From Malania oleifera (taxonomy: Eukaryota; Streptophyta; Magnoliopsida; Santalales; Ximeniaceae): a DNA stretch of 64,000 nt. Location: NCBI RefSeq assembly GCF_029873635.1, contig NC_080422.1, positions 58,439,889-58,503,888 of the forward strand. Reading direction: 5' to 3'. The notes below the pieces were generated by a model. It worked only from the letters and a program-made list of their open reading frames with translations, did no database searches and was not told the DNA's origin. The position numbers were made by a program, and so were the translations under genes. Shown one piece after another: positions 21,789 through 34,200 of this stretch (the stretch's first letter is position 1; each line of letters starts with the position of its first letter).

Positions 21789-23049
21789 TGTTGGAGTTGG
21801 TGTATTCCCAAGAGGGGGTGAATTGGGTATTTAAAATTTTTTCCTAGGTTAAATCAAATGACAGAAATATTACCCAAACCTAGGGTCTATTTGAGTGAAT
21901 ACCAATTACCCAACAATAATTTAACTGAGAAAATAATCAAAGCAAGTATAGCAGACTTAGTACTTCCCAATCATGCACAATATATAAACCATGCACACAT
22001 TCATAATTAATTAAATATAAGCATACATGTGTAGGAAATAAAAGTGCAGGAATTTAGAAGCCAACACAAAATATGTTATCGAGGTTTGGCCAATACTGCC
22101 TACGTCCCTGCCTCAAGCTCACAAGCAAGAGGATTCCACTAAATTCTCGCTTATGGGTGGAGCGACATCGATTACTAATCTCTTCTCCTTACTGGGCGAG
22201 GAATACCCCAGGTCAGATTATAGGGCTGACCCTAACCTTTACAACAACACTTTAGAAAGGCACACTCGATTTTCTTAACTGGGTCTAAACCATCTGGTGC
22301 TTTCTTAACCGGGTCTAAGCAATTCGGTGCACGTTATAGGCTAGTGCAATCCTCTTTCAACTTGTGTATAGTACAAGTACTTCTTACACAAGCATATATG
22401 TACCACAATACAACCAACAAGCACAATGCACTCACAAATGATAAGAATTTATGCTCAGGTGAGATTTGTCAAGTTATATGTCAACTCTCAAGAATGTGTG
22501 TATATATATGTGTGAGAGTGAGACCTTTGATTCAACATAGTATATTCAATAAATGAATAATAAAAGGTACTTTAAAAACCCTAAGCAAATATCTTAAAAT
22601 ATTTTATCAAATATCAAGCACAATATATATTAGGGTTTAAGCTCGCAAAAGATATTTTTATCAAGAACACAAAGCAAGCTTTTGAATCTTGCAATAAGGA
22701 TGCAAGTTCTCAATCTACGAAGAGTTTTTCCCAAGAAATATTTACGAATGAAAATACAATGGGAAAAACTTTAGCTAACTCTAAAAAAATATGATTTCAA
22801 ACAATACAAGTATGAGAGAGTTTAATCTTAACAGGAATGTATAAATGCCCACAAGATATGAGTGTTCACTCAATCCTCAAGTTGGAATAACTTTTGCAAA
22901 TGAAGATGAAAAACGCAATGCACTCTTTCTAAAATAAGCAATCAATTGAGTATAAGAAAGAGATTTGACAATATGCTTGAAAATGTGGGAGTATGAGAAC
23001 TGTAGGACAATAAAAATTTCAGGGAAAGTTTTACTAATTAATGTGAATT
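21789..23049 (-). mobile_element. Truncated group A LTR (A5)
   Basis: Starts TGTTGGAGTTGGTGTATTCCC at 21789, inside the primer site of LTR C, and carries the shared block at 22071-22142. It stops near 23049, before the TATA box expected from the other copies. The following sequence is the LTR of element E. Confidence 0.75.
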
Positions 23050-24913
23050 TAGTTGTAATCCCAAGAAGGGGCGTGAATTGGGTATTTTAAAAATCTTGGT
23101 CTTTAAGTCCTAATTTTGAAAACTTACAACCACATGTGCACAAGATAGGTGACAAGCAGTTCAGTATTACACAACCTAGCAATTTTAACGTATGACTTTA
23201 TCAATCAATCAATATTACCCAATCACTCACAAGTGTGATAAATATTTAATACATGCACAATATACAAATAATTAAGTGCAAGTTGAAATTTAAATGAGTT
23301 AAGGGAAGAGATGCAAACATATTTTTTATGAGGTTCGGCCAACCTAGCCTATGTCCTCACCTTGGGTAAACTAGCCAAGGATTCCACTATATTGCTCCTT
23401 AACTTGGGACGGAGCTTCTCATTACAATTCCCTGCTTACAAGAGGCAAGACTTCCTCCTTACACTCCGCTGCTTACAAGAGGCATAACTTCCTCCTCACA
23501 ATTCACAAACCGAACCATTAATACAAATAACAAATAAATATTCTTGAACACTCATATATTTCTCAAAAAGCTAATGAGTACAGTCAGCCCTAACCACTCT
23601 CATAAGGTTTAATATGAAGCTCAAGAGAGAATATATTTTTCTTAATGTTCTATGTAAAAATATGATTTTTATATGAAAAATATATGTGTATGAGATGCTT
23701 CATAGATCTAAACATTATTCAATATCTCCCAAAAAATGATATCTTAAAAATATGCTTTGGAGATCCTAGGATTTGCTATCAAATAACATTTGCAAGAATA
23801 ATAAAATATAAAATCTATGAATCATAATAGAGCTTTGAATATCACAAAAATTTAAGCTTTTGCTTTCAAATACCTTTTGTAGAAATAATATGAAATCTTT
23901 CGAATAAAAATATACCTTTGAATATTAAAAAAATATTTTTCAAACAAATATATATGTGAAATTCGAGATCTCGCTCCCAATAAATATTTTAAATGAAATA
24001 ATACGGGAATAGATGAGCTTATAAAAATAAGATTGAATGCTCAATAATAAACTTAACAAAACCTCAAGATCAAACCAATTTTGCGTAAGATGATATGAGT
24101 GTAAGCACTTGGATCTTGAAGATGATTGCGACAAATGCCCAAACTTGATGTGAATACGTTGAAAGTAGGCAAAGCTTAGGAAAAGGCGTGCAAAGGTTGT
24201 GCAAATGTTGTGCGAAAGTGTTAACCTAGGGTTTTGAGTTGGTATATATAAGTATTCTCGGCCTTTGATCAATTGTCAACCATTGGATCATTTAAATATT
24301 TGTTCGTTTCCTACACTAACGCACCATTTTATGCTGTGAATTCTTCGACGAATGTCCATACCAATTGACGAATGTTCTTCAGCCGATCGTCAAAGAGAAC
24401 AAGGGATTCAGCAACGAGTGGCCTGTATAAGAAAATCAGGGTCTCACTATTTTCTCGTCGATGAGATGGCTCACTACTTGACAAGTGTACTACACTCACT
24501 CGTCAAAGAATCCATGAGGCTAGTTGATGAGTGTCCCGTTTTTCCACCCTATGATCCTTCTAAAATGCAGATCCACCCTATAACAATTGCCTATGAATAT
24601 GTCACAAAAAACATGCATCCCAGGGTCAGTCTACATGTCATTTCGAGCTTCGCATCATATCTTATGAGTTATGAAAATACAATCATACCTAATTTGTGAA
24701 ATACAATTGAAAATCTGGATTGTCTTTATCCTTCCACTCTCCTGCTTCCATGGATTGAATTAAGTGGTATGTACTTCATATCCCTTATGGCTTCCATAGC
24801 GCACTTACCATCCGTGCATGCTAAGTCATGATCCTATTCAAAATCTCAATGCACAGGTAAAATATCAAGTGATTTGTCATTATCAAAACAGGATTGGACT
24901 CATAGAGTCAACA
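23050..24913 (-). mobile_element. 3' LTR of copia element E
   Basis: On the minus strand it opens TGTTGACTCTATGAGTCC (24913) and ends GAATTGGGATTACAAC near 23050. The shared block is at 23321-23390 and the TATATATA box at 24243-24250 (minus). The U3 cluster (24340-24530) uses CTCGTCGATGAG-type motifs, the kind found in the gypsy LTRs here, rather than the GGTCGACCGAAC kind of other group A LTRs. An open frame of 115 codons at 24352-24699 lies in U3 and is most likely chance. Confidence 0.75.
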
Positions 24914-25069
24914 ATCTCCCCCGTTTTGATGACAACAAATACATGTGCAAAAATGGGTTAAGCCTAATAAGGCCCCCCTAAGATAATGCATGATTTGTAA
25001 TATAGCTGTGTAATCCAGACATGATTCTTACTTAAAATATGCTCGATTTTGTAATATGCCCAAGAAAAA

Positions 25070-25345
25070 CTTGGTTCCCTTTCTCTCCTTGTTGCTGTAA
25101 AAATTATTTTTTCTATAGAGAATATCTCTCCTCCTTTTGATCTCGAAAAAAAAAAATTTTTCTCTAGAAAATATCTCTCCCCCTTTTGCTATAGAAAATA
25201 TCTCTCCCCTTTTTTTGGCATCAATCAAAAAGGTATATTAGGAAAAAAAAATGTACGAACTTAATATCTCTTCCCTTTTTGGCATAAATAAAAAAAAGGT
25301 AAAAAAATGTACGAATTTAAATATCTCTCTCCTTTGCTCAAAAAA
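25070..25345 (-). repeat. Array of polypurine-tract-like repeats in element E
   Basis: Five or six near-copies of a tract that reads AAAAGGGGAGAGATATT on the minus strand occur in about 270 bp, spaced by AT-rich bases, in addition to the tract next to the LTR (ATCTCCCCCGTTTTG at 24914). The other copia elements here have one extra tract, not an array. Confidence 0.65.
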
Positions 25346-25559
25346 TTTATTTCTTCCACTTTTCTAAAAGTATAGCTATTTTTTCAAAGTAATTTTCATG
25401 TTAAACATGCAACAACAATTCAATCAACATTTGTATAGACAAGCAAGCAATTCAGTTCATTAAAGTCCAAAAGTCACGTGTATAGCAACATATATCATAT
25501 ATCCATAAAACATTTAACATGAAATTCTCTATAAATAGAAATTACTTAATTTTAATTTA

Positions 25560-26086
25560 AATTGCTCCCGTCAGTTATGTAGTGTAATATATCTCTAGGC
25601 AACTTATCTACTGTGTATCAAACCTAATTCATGTCTTGGATAAACCGATACTCCTGAAGTGGTTTTATGAATATATTGGCCCATTACCCATCAGTGCACA
25701 CAAACTCAAGTGCCACATCCCCCTTTTGCACATGGTCACGAAGAAAGTGATGTCTAATTTCTATGTGCTTAGTTCATGAGTGTGATATGGGATTCTTTAA
25801 GATATTTATTGCACTAGTATTATTATGATTTATGGGAACAATTTCTTAGTGTAATCCATAGTCCATTAGTTGTTGCTTCATGTATAGTATTTGAGCACAA
25901 CAACTTCCAAACACTATGTATTCAGCCTCGACTATGGACAGTACAACTGAGTTTTGTATCTTGGAGAACCAAGAAACTAAGGATTGTCCTAAAATGTGAC
26001 AAGTGTAGCTTATGCTTTTTCTATCTAATTTACTACTGGAAAATTCAGCATCAGAATAACGACAATCTCAAGAGAAGTGTACTTAG
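25560..26086 (-). pseudogene. Element E pol, RNase H and C-terminus
   Basis: Read on the minus strand: YSDADF then LDRKS, LGQSLVSWFSK, VEAEYIVFGSCCAQ, then YMKQQL, TKHIEIRHHFLRDHVQKG and IFIKPL. This is the standard order of a copia RNase H, with Asp and Glu active-site residues present but a few stops. It is cut at 26086 by a group A solo LTR, and the upstream part resumes at 27924. Pol ends near 25560 and the rest to 24914 is non-coding. Confidence 0.8.
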
Positions 26087-26529
26087 TGTTGACCTTATAG
26101 GTCACGCCCAGTTTTGATAATGACAAATACTCCTGTATTTAATGAATATCTAGTTCATGTGCAGGTTCATATTAGCATATCATCAATGGCACGTGAAAGC
26201 TTAAGGCTTGAAGACTAGTTTGTGATTTTCAGTTGTAATATATACTTTATGGTCAAATTGGTCTGTAATAGTAATTAGGATGTTTGGTTTGTAATAAGCA
26301 CACACAACATATGCATGATTTATCTCGTAAGCTCAAAACCAAATACGAACTAAAACTGACCTTAGAGAGACCTTAGGGTGTACCCTTCGATCTACCGACA
26401 CCAAACTTTTTCGGTGTCTTCAAATTGGACTGCAAGTGACCCTAGGACACACACATTTACACATATGTTTGTTAGGCACTTAAATAGGGCTTGCATGTTT
26501 CAAAATGGGACCGAAATACACATGGTGCA

Positions 26530-27030
26530 CTTTCGGTTGACCAGCCAAGTTAGTTCAAAAATCCTTGGTCGATCGAAACCTCCTTGGGTCAAAAGTTTGA
26601 CCATCTGGTCAACCGAACTAGGTAGTTCAAAAAGCCCTGGTCAACCGAAACCTCCCTGGGTCAAAAGTTTGACCACCTAGTCGATCGAACCAGGTAGTTC
26701 AAAAGGCCCTGGTCGATCGAAACCTCCCTGGGTCAAAAGTTTGACCACCTAGTCGACCGAACCAGGTTGTTCAAAGAGACCTAGTCGACCAAAACCCTCC
26801 TTGGTCAACCTTTGACCATCTGGTCGACCGAGAACTTTTGTTCTCTAACTACCTGGTCGACCGAAGGGTCCTCGAAAGAAATCTCAGTGGTCTGGTCGAC
26901 CGAACCTCGAAAAATTGAGAAAATTGCCCTCTCCTGGTCGACCGAGCCCTCAGTTCAAAAGTCCCTTGGTCGACCGAACCATATGAGTACTGGTCGACCG
27001 AAACTAATCTGGTCGACTGGACCTCTCGAG
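26530..27030. repeat. GGTCGACCGAAC palindrome cluster in U3
   Basis: About 18 copies or near-copies of TGGTCGACCGAAC occur in 500 bp. The core GGTCGACC is an 8-bp palindrome. The cluster ends about 120 bp upstream of the TATA box. Confidence 0.8.
26551..26766. repeat. Three tandem 72-bp repeats
   Basis: Units 26551-26622, 26623-26694 and 26695-26766 each run TAGTTCAAAA ... GAACCAGG, with a decayed fourth unit after 26767. Each unit holds two GGTCGAYCGAA motifs and a GGGTCAAAAGTTTGACC inverted repeat, so the cluster grew at least in part by tandem duplication. Confidence 0.85.
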
Positions 27031-27149
27031 TTGCCCTAATTTTTACCGCAATTAAATATTTTTTAAATAAGGTTAAAATGTTTTAAATGTCATTAAACTT
27101 TCTTAATAATAGCCAATAAGTCCCCAACGGTCATATTTCCTCCCATGTT

Positions 27150-27158
27150 TATATATAT
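27150..27158 (+). promoter_or_regulatory. TATA box of the solo LTR
   Basis: TATATATAT run followed by GAGATCATTTGG, the same arrangement as in other group A LTRs. Confidence 0.65.
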
Positions 27159-27623
27159 GAGATCATTTGGAGAAATTAAGTAGATTAGAAATATTGAGAA
27201 GGAGAAATCCTTTGAAATTCCAAAACCCTATAATACTCATTTCCAAGCCCCACACACTCAATCTTACCTTCCTATATCTGAGAGTTGAAACATTGGACCA
27301 TATTGAGCTTACATATTAAATCATATTGTGGTGTATGTTATTGCGCACATTTGGGTACATATCTACTTTACACGAAAGCACAATCACTGTATTATCTGAT
27401 TATATACACATCTGTTGTATTTCTAGGCACGAGCCTGAAGAGGGAGACTAGTCCTAGAATAGTCCCGGATTGGCTTAGACTCGATTAGGAAAGCTAGGTG
27501 CGTCATCCTATTAAGGCGTGTAGATTGAGGTCAGCCCCGCTAATTGACCTGGTTAAGGTTGAGGTCAGACTTGTGTTAATTTGACATGGTTATAATCAGT
27601 GTCGCTCCACCCTTAAGTGAGCT

Positions 27624-27700
27624 ATTAGTGGAATCCTCGGGCTTGCGAGCTAGAGGCGGGGACGTAGGCACAGTTGGTCGAACCCCGATAACATATCGTG
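27624..27700 (+). promoter_or_regulatory. Conserved LTR block (reference copy)
   Basis: AGTGGAATCCTCGGGCTTGC, GAGCTAGAGGCGGGGACGTA, GGCACAGTTGGTCGAACCCC. This is the best-preserved copy of the block found in 13 copia LTRs of this window, about 470 bp downstream of the TATA box. Confidence 0.65.
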
Positions 27701-27923
27701 TGTTTGTGTATATTGTCACACTTTATATTTACCGCACGTGTATGTTATTATGTGAATGATGCGCTTGATTTAAATTTTTACATATTATATTTATCGGCGT
27801 ATTTGGAACTGGATAGAAAGACCCTAGGTTGTTATACTCAACTGACATCTAATTCAACCTAGGAGAAAAGTTTAAAATTCCAATTCACCCCCCTCTTGGG
27901 AATACACCAATTCTAACACTTAG

Positions 27924-28960
27924 GATACCATAATCCAAGTTCAATAGTCCTAATAAGGTATCTAAGTATTCTTTTAACTGCTAACGCACAAGCATGCGCT
28001 AAACATAATATCAGGTCTACTAGCAGTTAGGTATAACAGGTTATCAATTATTCCACGGTAGAGCTTAACATTTACCAGTACACCTTTCTCATGTTTATCT
28101 AATTTTGTGGAAGAACGCATAGGTGTTCCTAAAATTTTACTATCTTCTATGATAAACTTTTTGAGAAAGTCTCTAATGTATTTTTATTGGCTCATAAAAA
28201 TTTCATGTTTTATCTGTTTGATCTGAAGTCCTAGAAAGACGTTAAGTTCACCCATCATGCTCATTTCAAATTCACTTTACATGCAATTGGCAAACTCATC
28301 ACACAACTCTTCATTTGTTGCTTCGAAAATTATTTCATCTACGTATATTTGTACTAGGAGCAAGTTATCATTTTTAGTCTTTATGAAGAGTGTTGTTTCA
28401 ATCTTCCCTTTAGTAAACCCATTATCTAGAAGAAAACCACTAAGCCTTTCATACCAAGCTCTGGGAGCTTGCTTCAATCCACACAAGGCTTTAATTAATC
28501 TATAAACATGATTTGGAAATTTGTGGTTTTCAAAACCTAGGGGTTGTTCAACATAAACTTCCTAATTTATATAGCCATTTAGAAATGCGCTTTTAACATC
28601 CATTTGATATAATTTGAAGTTCTTAAAAGCAACATTGGCTAACAACATTCAAATGGCTTCCATTCTAGCTACAAAAGCATATGTTTCCTAAAAATCTATG
28701 CCTTCCCCTTGGTTATATCCTTGAGCTACTAGTCTGACTTTGTTTCTAGTTACTTTGTCGTTTTCATCTTTCTTGTTGTTATAGACCCATTTTGTTCCAA
28801 TAACAGTATGATTATCAAGTCTAGGAACTAATGTCCAGACTTTGTTTTTCTCAAATTGATTTAATTCTTCCTGCATAGATATCACCCATGATTCATCCTC
28901 AATTGCATCACTCACATTCTTAGGCTCTTCTTGTGATAAGAATGCAAAGTGGCTAACCAT
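27924..28960 (-). pseudogene. Element E pol, reverse transcriptase
   Basis: Minus-strand reading gives EDESWVISMQEELNQFEKN, GTKWVYNNKKDENDKV, VRLVAQGYNQGEGIDF, then CGLKQAPRAWYERL and VQIYVDEIIFEATN. The catalytic YVDD box is YVDE (codon 28334-28336), which should abolish activity. Stops separate the readable pieces, for example near 28565 and 28687. Upstream it is continuous with the integrase part, downstream it is split by the solo LTR. Confidence 0.85.
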
Positions 28961-29640
28961 ATTTCTAAGTGATGATCGTGTAGCTACTCCACGTGATGGT
29001 TCACCTATGATTTGATCTATAGGGTGATTCCTTATGTACTTCCTTTCCCTAGGTAGTGCATGAATCTCTCTTTCTACATGAATATTCTCAAAAGATGTTT
29101 CCTTAATTTCAATATTCTTATCTTAATTATTTTCAATAGACAATTTCTTTAATTCCTTACTTATCTCAAAATCATCCTCATCAGACCTTTTAGAGAAAGG
29201 ATTTGACTCATTGAATACTACATAATTGGACTCTACTACGGTAAATATTCTTTTGTTATAAACCCTGTAGGTTTTATTGTCTAAGGCATAACCTAGAAGG
29301 ATACCTTCATTAGATTTCACGTCAACTTTTTCTAGGTGTTCATTATCTCTAAGAACAAAACATTTACATCAAAAAATGTGAAAATATGAAATATTAGGTC
29401 TATAGCCTTTCCATAATTCATAGGGGCTTTTATTGAGAGTAGGCCTAATCAGGACTCTATTCAATACATAGCAAGTAATGCTCACTTCTTCGGCCCAAAA
29501 ATATTTAGGTAACTTGTGTTCATTTAGCATCATTCTACCTATTTCTCATAGAGACCTATTAATTTTCTCAACTAATCCTTTCGGTTGTGGGGTCCTAGGT
29601 GCAGAAAAGTTATGAGAGATTCCAAGTGAGTCACAGTATT
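28961..29640 (-). pseudogene. Element E pol, integrase C-terminal part
   Basis: Reads SAPRTPQPKGLVEKINRSL (the catalytic Glu of the DDE triad is retained), MLNEHKLPKYFWAEEV, ITCYVLNRVLIRPTLNKSPY, YELWKGYRPNISYFH, and SNEGILLGYALDNKTYRVYN. Stops and a frameshift are present. The frame is cut at 29640 by gypsy element T. Protease, the integrase N-terminus and gag of E are not found elsewhere in the window. Confidence 0.85.
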
Positions 29641-31232
29641 TGGTAGGCTCGCCAAGGCTTGGGTCCTTAACTATTAAAAATAATATTTATAAAACCTAAC
29701 TATCCCAACTTTACTAGAAAGTGGGTAAGTCGGGTATCAATCCACGAAGACTTGAAGCGCAGTTATTAAACTAGTTTCAATTTAGTTTACTAAAGCCTTG
29801 TAATGAAAAAGAAGCAAAATATGGTATTTTGCAATGGTGGTTGTCTAACAGCTACTGGAAAGCATGTAAACGAAAGCAAATAAATCTAAATTACTGGAAA
29901 GCAAGTAAACTTCTAAGTTACCCTACTCCTACAAAGCGAAGTTGTGGTCTGAATTAGATGCTAGACGTCATGCTTCTAACTACGCTTATCTAGACTTCCA
30001 TATAAGTACTAACCCGAGCGGGCCAAAGCGAGAGAGGGGTAATCGAGGGCACAGGGTAGCAAGGGTGCACCAACCGTCCAGAGTATGGTCAAGAACCGGA
30101 GTATACCATGTCTTAACAATAACGAACACCTCCGCGGTTTGGTAGTCGATTACTTCCCTCTAATTGATACATACCAGTGCCTATCCTTATTTGCAACCTT
30201 TCATCAAGCACACAACAAGTAAATAGAAAGCATTAAATTGAAAGCAATAAATGAAAGCATGAGTAAAAAGATCATCCCTTTATCATTCCAAACGTCTGTT
30301 ACTAATGCCAGAAGTACAAGAGGAGATCCTAATATACACGATTGTTGAATGAACGTCGTCGGTTGTCACAGCTCGTCGAACACTCCATAGACAAGCCAAA
30401 ACGACTATACTCCTATTCTATCTTGGCTCTCAATGACTTCCTAGGTCTGTTACTCACCGAAGAGAGGCCAAAGAGGAACCCAGAGCTTGTTTTCACAGCG
30501 AATACTTATAGGCTCTAGGATTTACAAGGTTTGTTTTACAAATTAGGAAGGTTTGCACCAAATCTCACACAAAAGATTGTCACTGTCGACCAAGTCGCTC
30601 CTCTGTCATTCTTGCGTGCACCCTAGTAGAGACTCACAAGAAGCTAGGGATTTGAGTCTTCAATGTCTTTGACTTCATCGCACCTCAAGGTTATGATGGT
30701 CGAGTTGATGGTCGAGACTTGTAGTATCTCAATCTTCAGGAAATCTCAGTATTTCGACATAGTCGCCCTTCAAGGTTTCATGGTCGAACACTTTATTGAG
30801 ACTCTCAGTACTTTTGAATTTCATTTCTATCTTAGTATCTCGACATGGTCACCCCAGCGTGTCACTTGGTCAAGCACTTGGTTAAACCTTGCAGCATTCT
30901 GATCTCAGCCTGAACCTTGGAGTTTGTAGTGAAAGACTAAGTCACCCTTGTAGTTCACTGGTTGCGCGACATGGTCGAGCATCATTTTCTTATCCATTTA
31001 TGATCTGAAGCCTCTGGAGCTTGGCCGAATGTATGAATTTGAGCTTCGAATCCTCTAAATCCTCATTACCTTTTTTTAATGCCTAACTCCACAGTTTTAA
31101 CTTGTTTTTCCTAAAAAGACAAACAAACCTTGCATAACTTTAAAAAATGATAGCTTTGGGTAAATACATAATAAAATGAGAATAAGAATAGGTAAATGAG
31201 AGTCTAAAATCATATATTTTAGGGACTCAACA
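29641..31232 (-). mobile_element. 3' LTR of element T
   Basis: On the minus strand it opens TGTTGAGTCCCTAAAATAT (31232) and ends GAGCCTACCA (29641). The first 450 bp of the plus-strand reading match 37146-37595. An ORF common to both copies (29942-30145 and 37444-37656, both beginning in a motif like SDTRCHASNYAH) is LTR sequence, not a gene. Confidence 0.85.
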
Positions 31233-34200
31233 CAACCCCCAACTTACCCTTTGCTAGTCCTCGAGCAAAGCAAAATCAGAGAGAACTACCAAATCCTACC
31301 TATATCCTCTTTCTTGGGAAACACGATTGCATTAACTATATGCAACAAGGCTTTAAACCCCTAGGTTGATCCTAGTGGACGAGTTCTAGTCTCGTGAGGG
31401 TTTTCAGGGCGATTCCTACAAACACTTGCTTAGTGAATATTAGAAAATATTTGCATGTAACAAGAACTTTACCATTTCACATACAAAGATATGACCCAGT
31501 TACACATAGGCTTGTTCATTTATGATTCCATTATACATACTCTGCAGCAATTCATTCATGCAAGTCTCAACACTGCACAACTATTATACCAAAGATACAA
31601 CTCTTAGGGGATCAACCATCAATTTCAATTCAGCGCTAATATTACTATATAGTTTCAAGCATTGCTAGATTACATCACAAGGCATGTGTAAGGTGCATGG
31701 TCCATCACACTCAGGGTACCTTTGGACACCTACATAATAGTTGTCTTAATGCAACCTCATTGGTATGCCCTCATAACGAAAAATACTCAAGGAAAAGGGT
31801 CCACTCTCATATGTGAGGAAGAATGTCATGATCAAACATCCCACATATTTTGAAGAACTGATGTTAAGCATGGAATGGACTAGTCTCATAAGGATGGGAT
31901 CCAGCCTATTTGCGAGGTGTCGGGTCCTTCACCTTAGCATCTTCTCACCTACTCACCATATCCAATCAAGACCACTATAGATCGATCCCTTCACAGACTT
32001 GACATAAACATTGCGAATGCATTGGTCAGCTTGAAGATTCCTGATATTTGTACGAACATGGTGTCGTGTCCTTAGTTTGCTATTTTGCTTGCATCTAGAG
32101 TAGATTCTTTTTTTCTTTTCACCTTTTGCTCATTCTTTTCTTTGGCTTTCATTTACTGGTAAGCTAGGACAATCATTACACCCTTGGTTATCTTCATACC
32201 ACCAATGGGAAATTCAGATTGGAAGGCAGTCCATGAAGTATATCTGCCTCTAAGGTGGCTCAATTTTCATGTTTTGAGTAAGCTACAATACCTAAGTTTA
32301 TATCTCCCCACTTGATGTTACCTCTAGGCCAACAAATGCAAGAATAAAGACTAGTTAACAAGGGGTATCCAGAAGAAAAAAGTAAATTTGAGTTTTATAA
32401 ACTTAGTGTTTGACGTCAAAAACTCGAGCAATGAATGAATGGCCCAATAGTACCTCAATAGGTGTTAAAGTCATCACGGTTGTTCTCTTAATCTTCTCAA
32501 AGAACCCTAATTGTTACAAATCATGTGTACGTGTGTTTTTAGGCCTCATGAAGTACCATTGAATACAAGATTTCACACAAAAATATTAACACAAATGAAT
32601 CACCCATTGACCCTTCCGGAGTGGCATGACAATTCATTCAGCTATTTAATGTGAAACCATGCACAATTGGCTCACTACATTGTTAATAGGCATAATAAAA
32701 TCATATAATAGATGGGCATAGGCATGTAACGCCTGAGTTATATAGGTGTATGTAAAAAGGGTAAACTAGTTGTAATCATTTTATGAAGCACATACTATTT
32801 TTTGAGAAAATTTTTGAATGTCTGAAAATTGTGAAAATTGTGTCCTTTGTATGCATGGATGTGCCATATAGTGTATTACCCCCTACCCCCAACATAGAAC
32901 TTCAGTGTCCTCATTGAAGTGTGGATAGAAAATAGAACTCAGGCAAGGGATAATATAGTGCATGGTGCTATAAAAAAAAACAATAGTGTTTTTGCAAAAT
33001 ATATTGTTTATACGAGTCATGTATGCAAATTGACACAGTAGCACAAAAGACACAACATGACCAAAAATACCATGAAAGTTGTCATTAAGATTTTAGCAAA
33101 ACAATGCATAAATGCATATTACAAATATTGAGATTGCTACAGAAACATGACTAACGAAAACAAGAAAAATAAAGAAAATAACCCTATGCCACTGAGGCAG
33201 AATACAAGATCCAAAAGTGAATGACATAGCAATATTGATTCGAGACAGACTCAGAGTCAGAATCGCAATTAGATGAAAACATCAGTGGTTGGGCTAATGC
33301 TGTGTCACAAGACAGTGTTGTTGCTCGCAAGTACTAAAGTTGGTTGGGGGAGAGTGGGGGTTGAGTTTAACATGGTTGGAGAGCTTGAAGTGGCTGTGGC
33401 TAATCGGTTATGGTACATGGAGGTAGGGACTGATATGATTGAAAAGGGTATAACCACGTTTGAGGCTCAAGCTTGGGAACCAGAGGGGCAGTGATGGGAG
33501 GATTGGGAGCCCCTGACGGTGGGACATATGGGATGGTCAGTTGGAAGAGGTGGAATGGCAGGGGGTAGGGAAACCAGACCTCATGAAGATCGATGGAGGT
33601 CTGGTCCATGAATGATGATAATACTACGTGCGGTGAGCTCCCTAGTTACGGGGCTGACCCTCGTTGTGGTGTCATCCGCATACACCTGCGAGGAGTTCGA
33701 ACCACGTGCACAACCTCCTTCTATGATTTGAGACTCTGCCGGCAGCGCGATGAAGACCCCTGCCGTGGCATGGCTTGAAGTCGTTGCCTCTTGGTAGTGG
33801 GCTGAGATGATGCATGGGAGGATGCCGGAGATGTATCAAACGAAGAGGATATCGCGAGGGAGTGCAATGGGGCCACGACTTGCTTCAGCAGCAAGTGCGA
33901 GAAGAGGATGACTATGCTCGCCCAAGATGTATTGAGAAGTTGGGAGATGCAGAGTTGGGGTTGAGAAGAATTTAAAAGAATTATCAATGTTTCTCAACGA
34001 GGTCACACCAAGCACAATGCTAGTCGCGGACCTAGTCAATCCTTTTAGTATCTCCTAATCTAATAACGGTGCAGGGGTTCAACCAGGTCACCCACATATG
34101 TGATGGTCAATGTACTTTGTTGCACCCCCAACTTATACTAAATCCTACTCAAAAGACTCTCAACCTTACTTAATCTACTCTCACTATCTTAAGGAATTAG

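Larger units (their letters stand above)
26087..27918 (+). mobile_element. Group A solo LTR (1,832 bp) with CTTAG target duplication
   Basis: Complete LTR from TGTTGACCTTATAGGTC to AATTCTAACA, flanked by CTTAG on both sides (26082-26086 and 27919-27923). It sits inside the pol gene of element E, which continues on each side. It carries a 72-bp tandem repeat and a cluster of GGTCGACCGAAC palindromes (26530-27030), a TATATATA box (27150-27158), the shared block (27624-27700) and the CACCCCCCTCTTGGG end. It is the best full-length reference LTR of group A in the window. Confidence 0.92.

Noticed and set aside
24352..24699. 115-codon ORF on the plus strand
   Set aside because: It lies antisense in U3 of the LTR of E, crosses the motif cluster, and shows no family motif.
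26530..27030. Regularly repeated palindromic motif that might suggest a CRISPR-like array
   Set aside because: Spacing is irregular, intervening sequence is itself repeated, it lies in the U3 of an LTR with a perfect target duplication, and the genome is a plant's.
29942..30145. 67-codon ORF resembling a hypothetical protein, repeated at 37444-37656
   Set aside because: Both copies lie at the same place in the two LTRs of element T; sharing is due to LTR duplication, not coding selection.
32090..32150. Pyrimidine-rich stretch resembling another polypurine tract of T
   Set aside because: Not adjacent to an LTR; the tract at 31233-31245 abuts the LTR and fits better.
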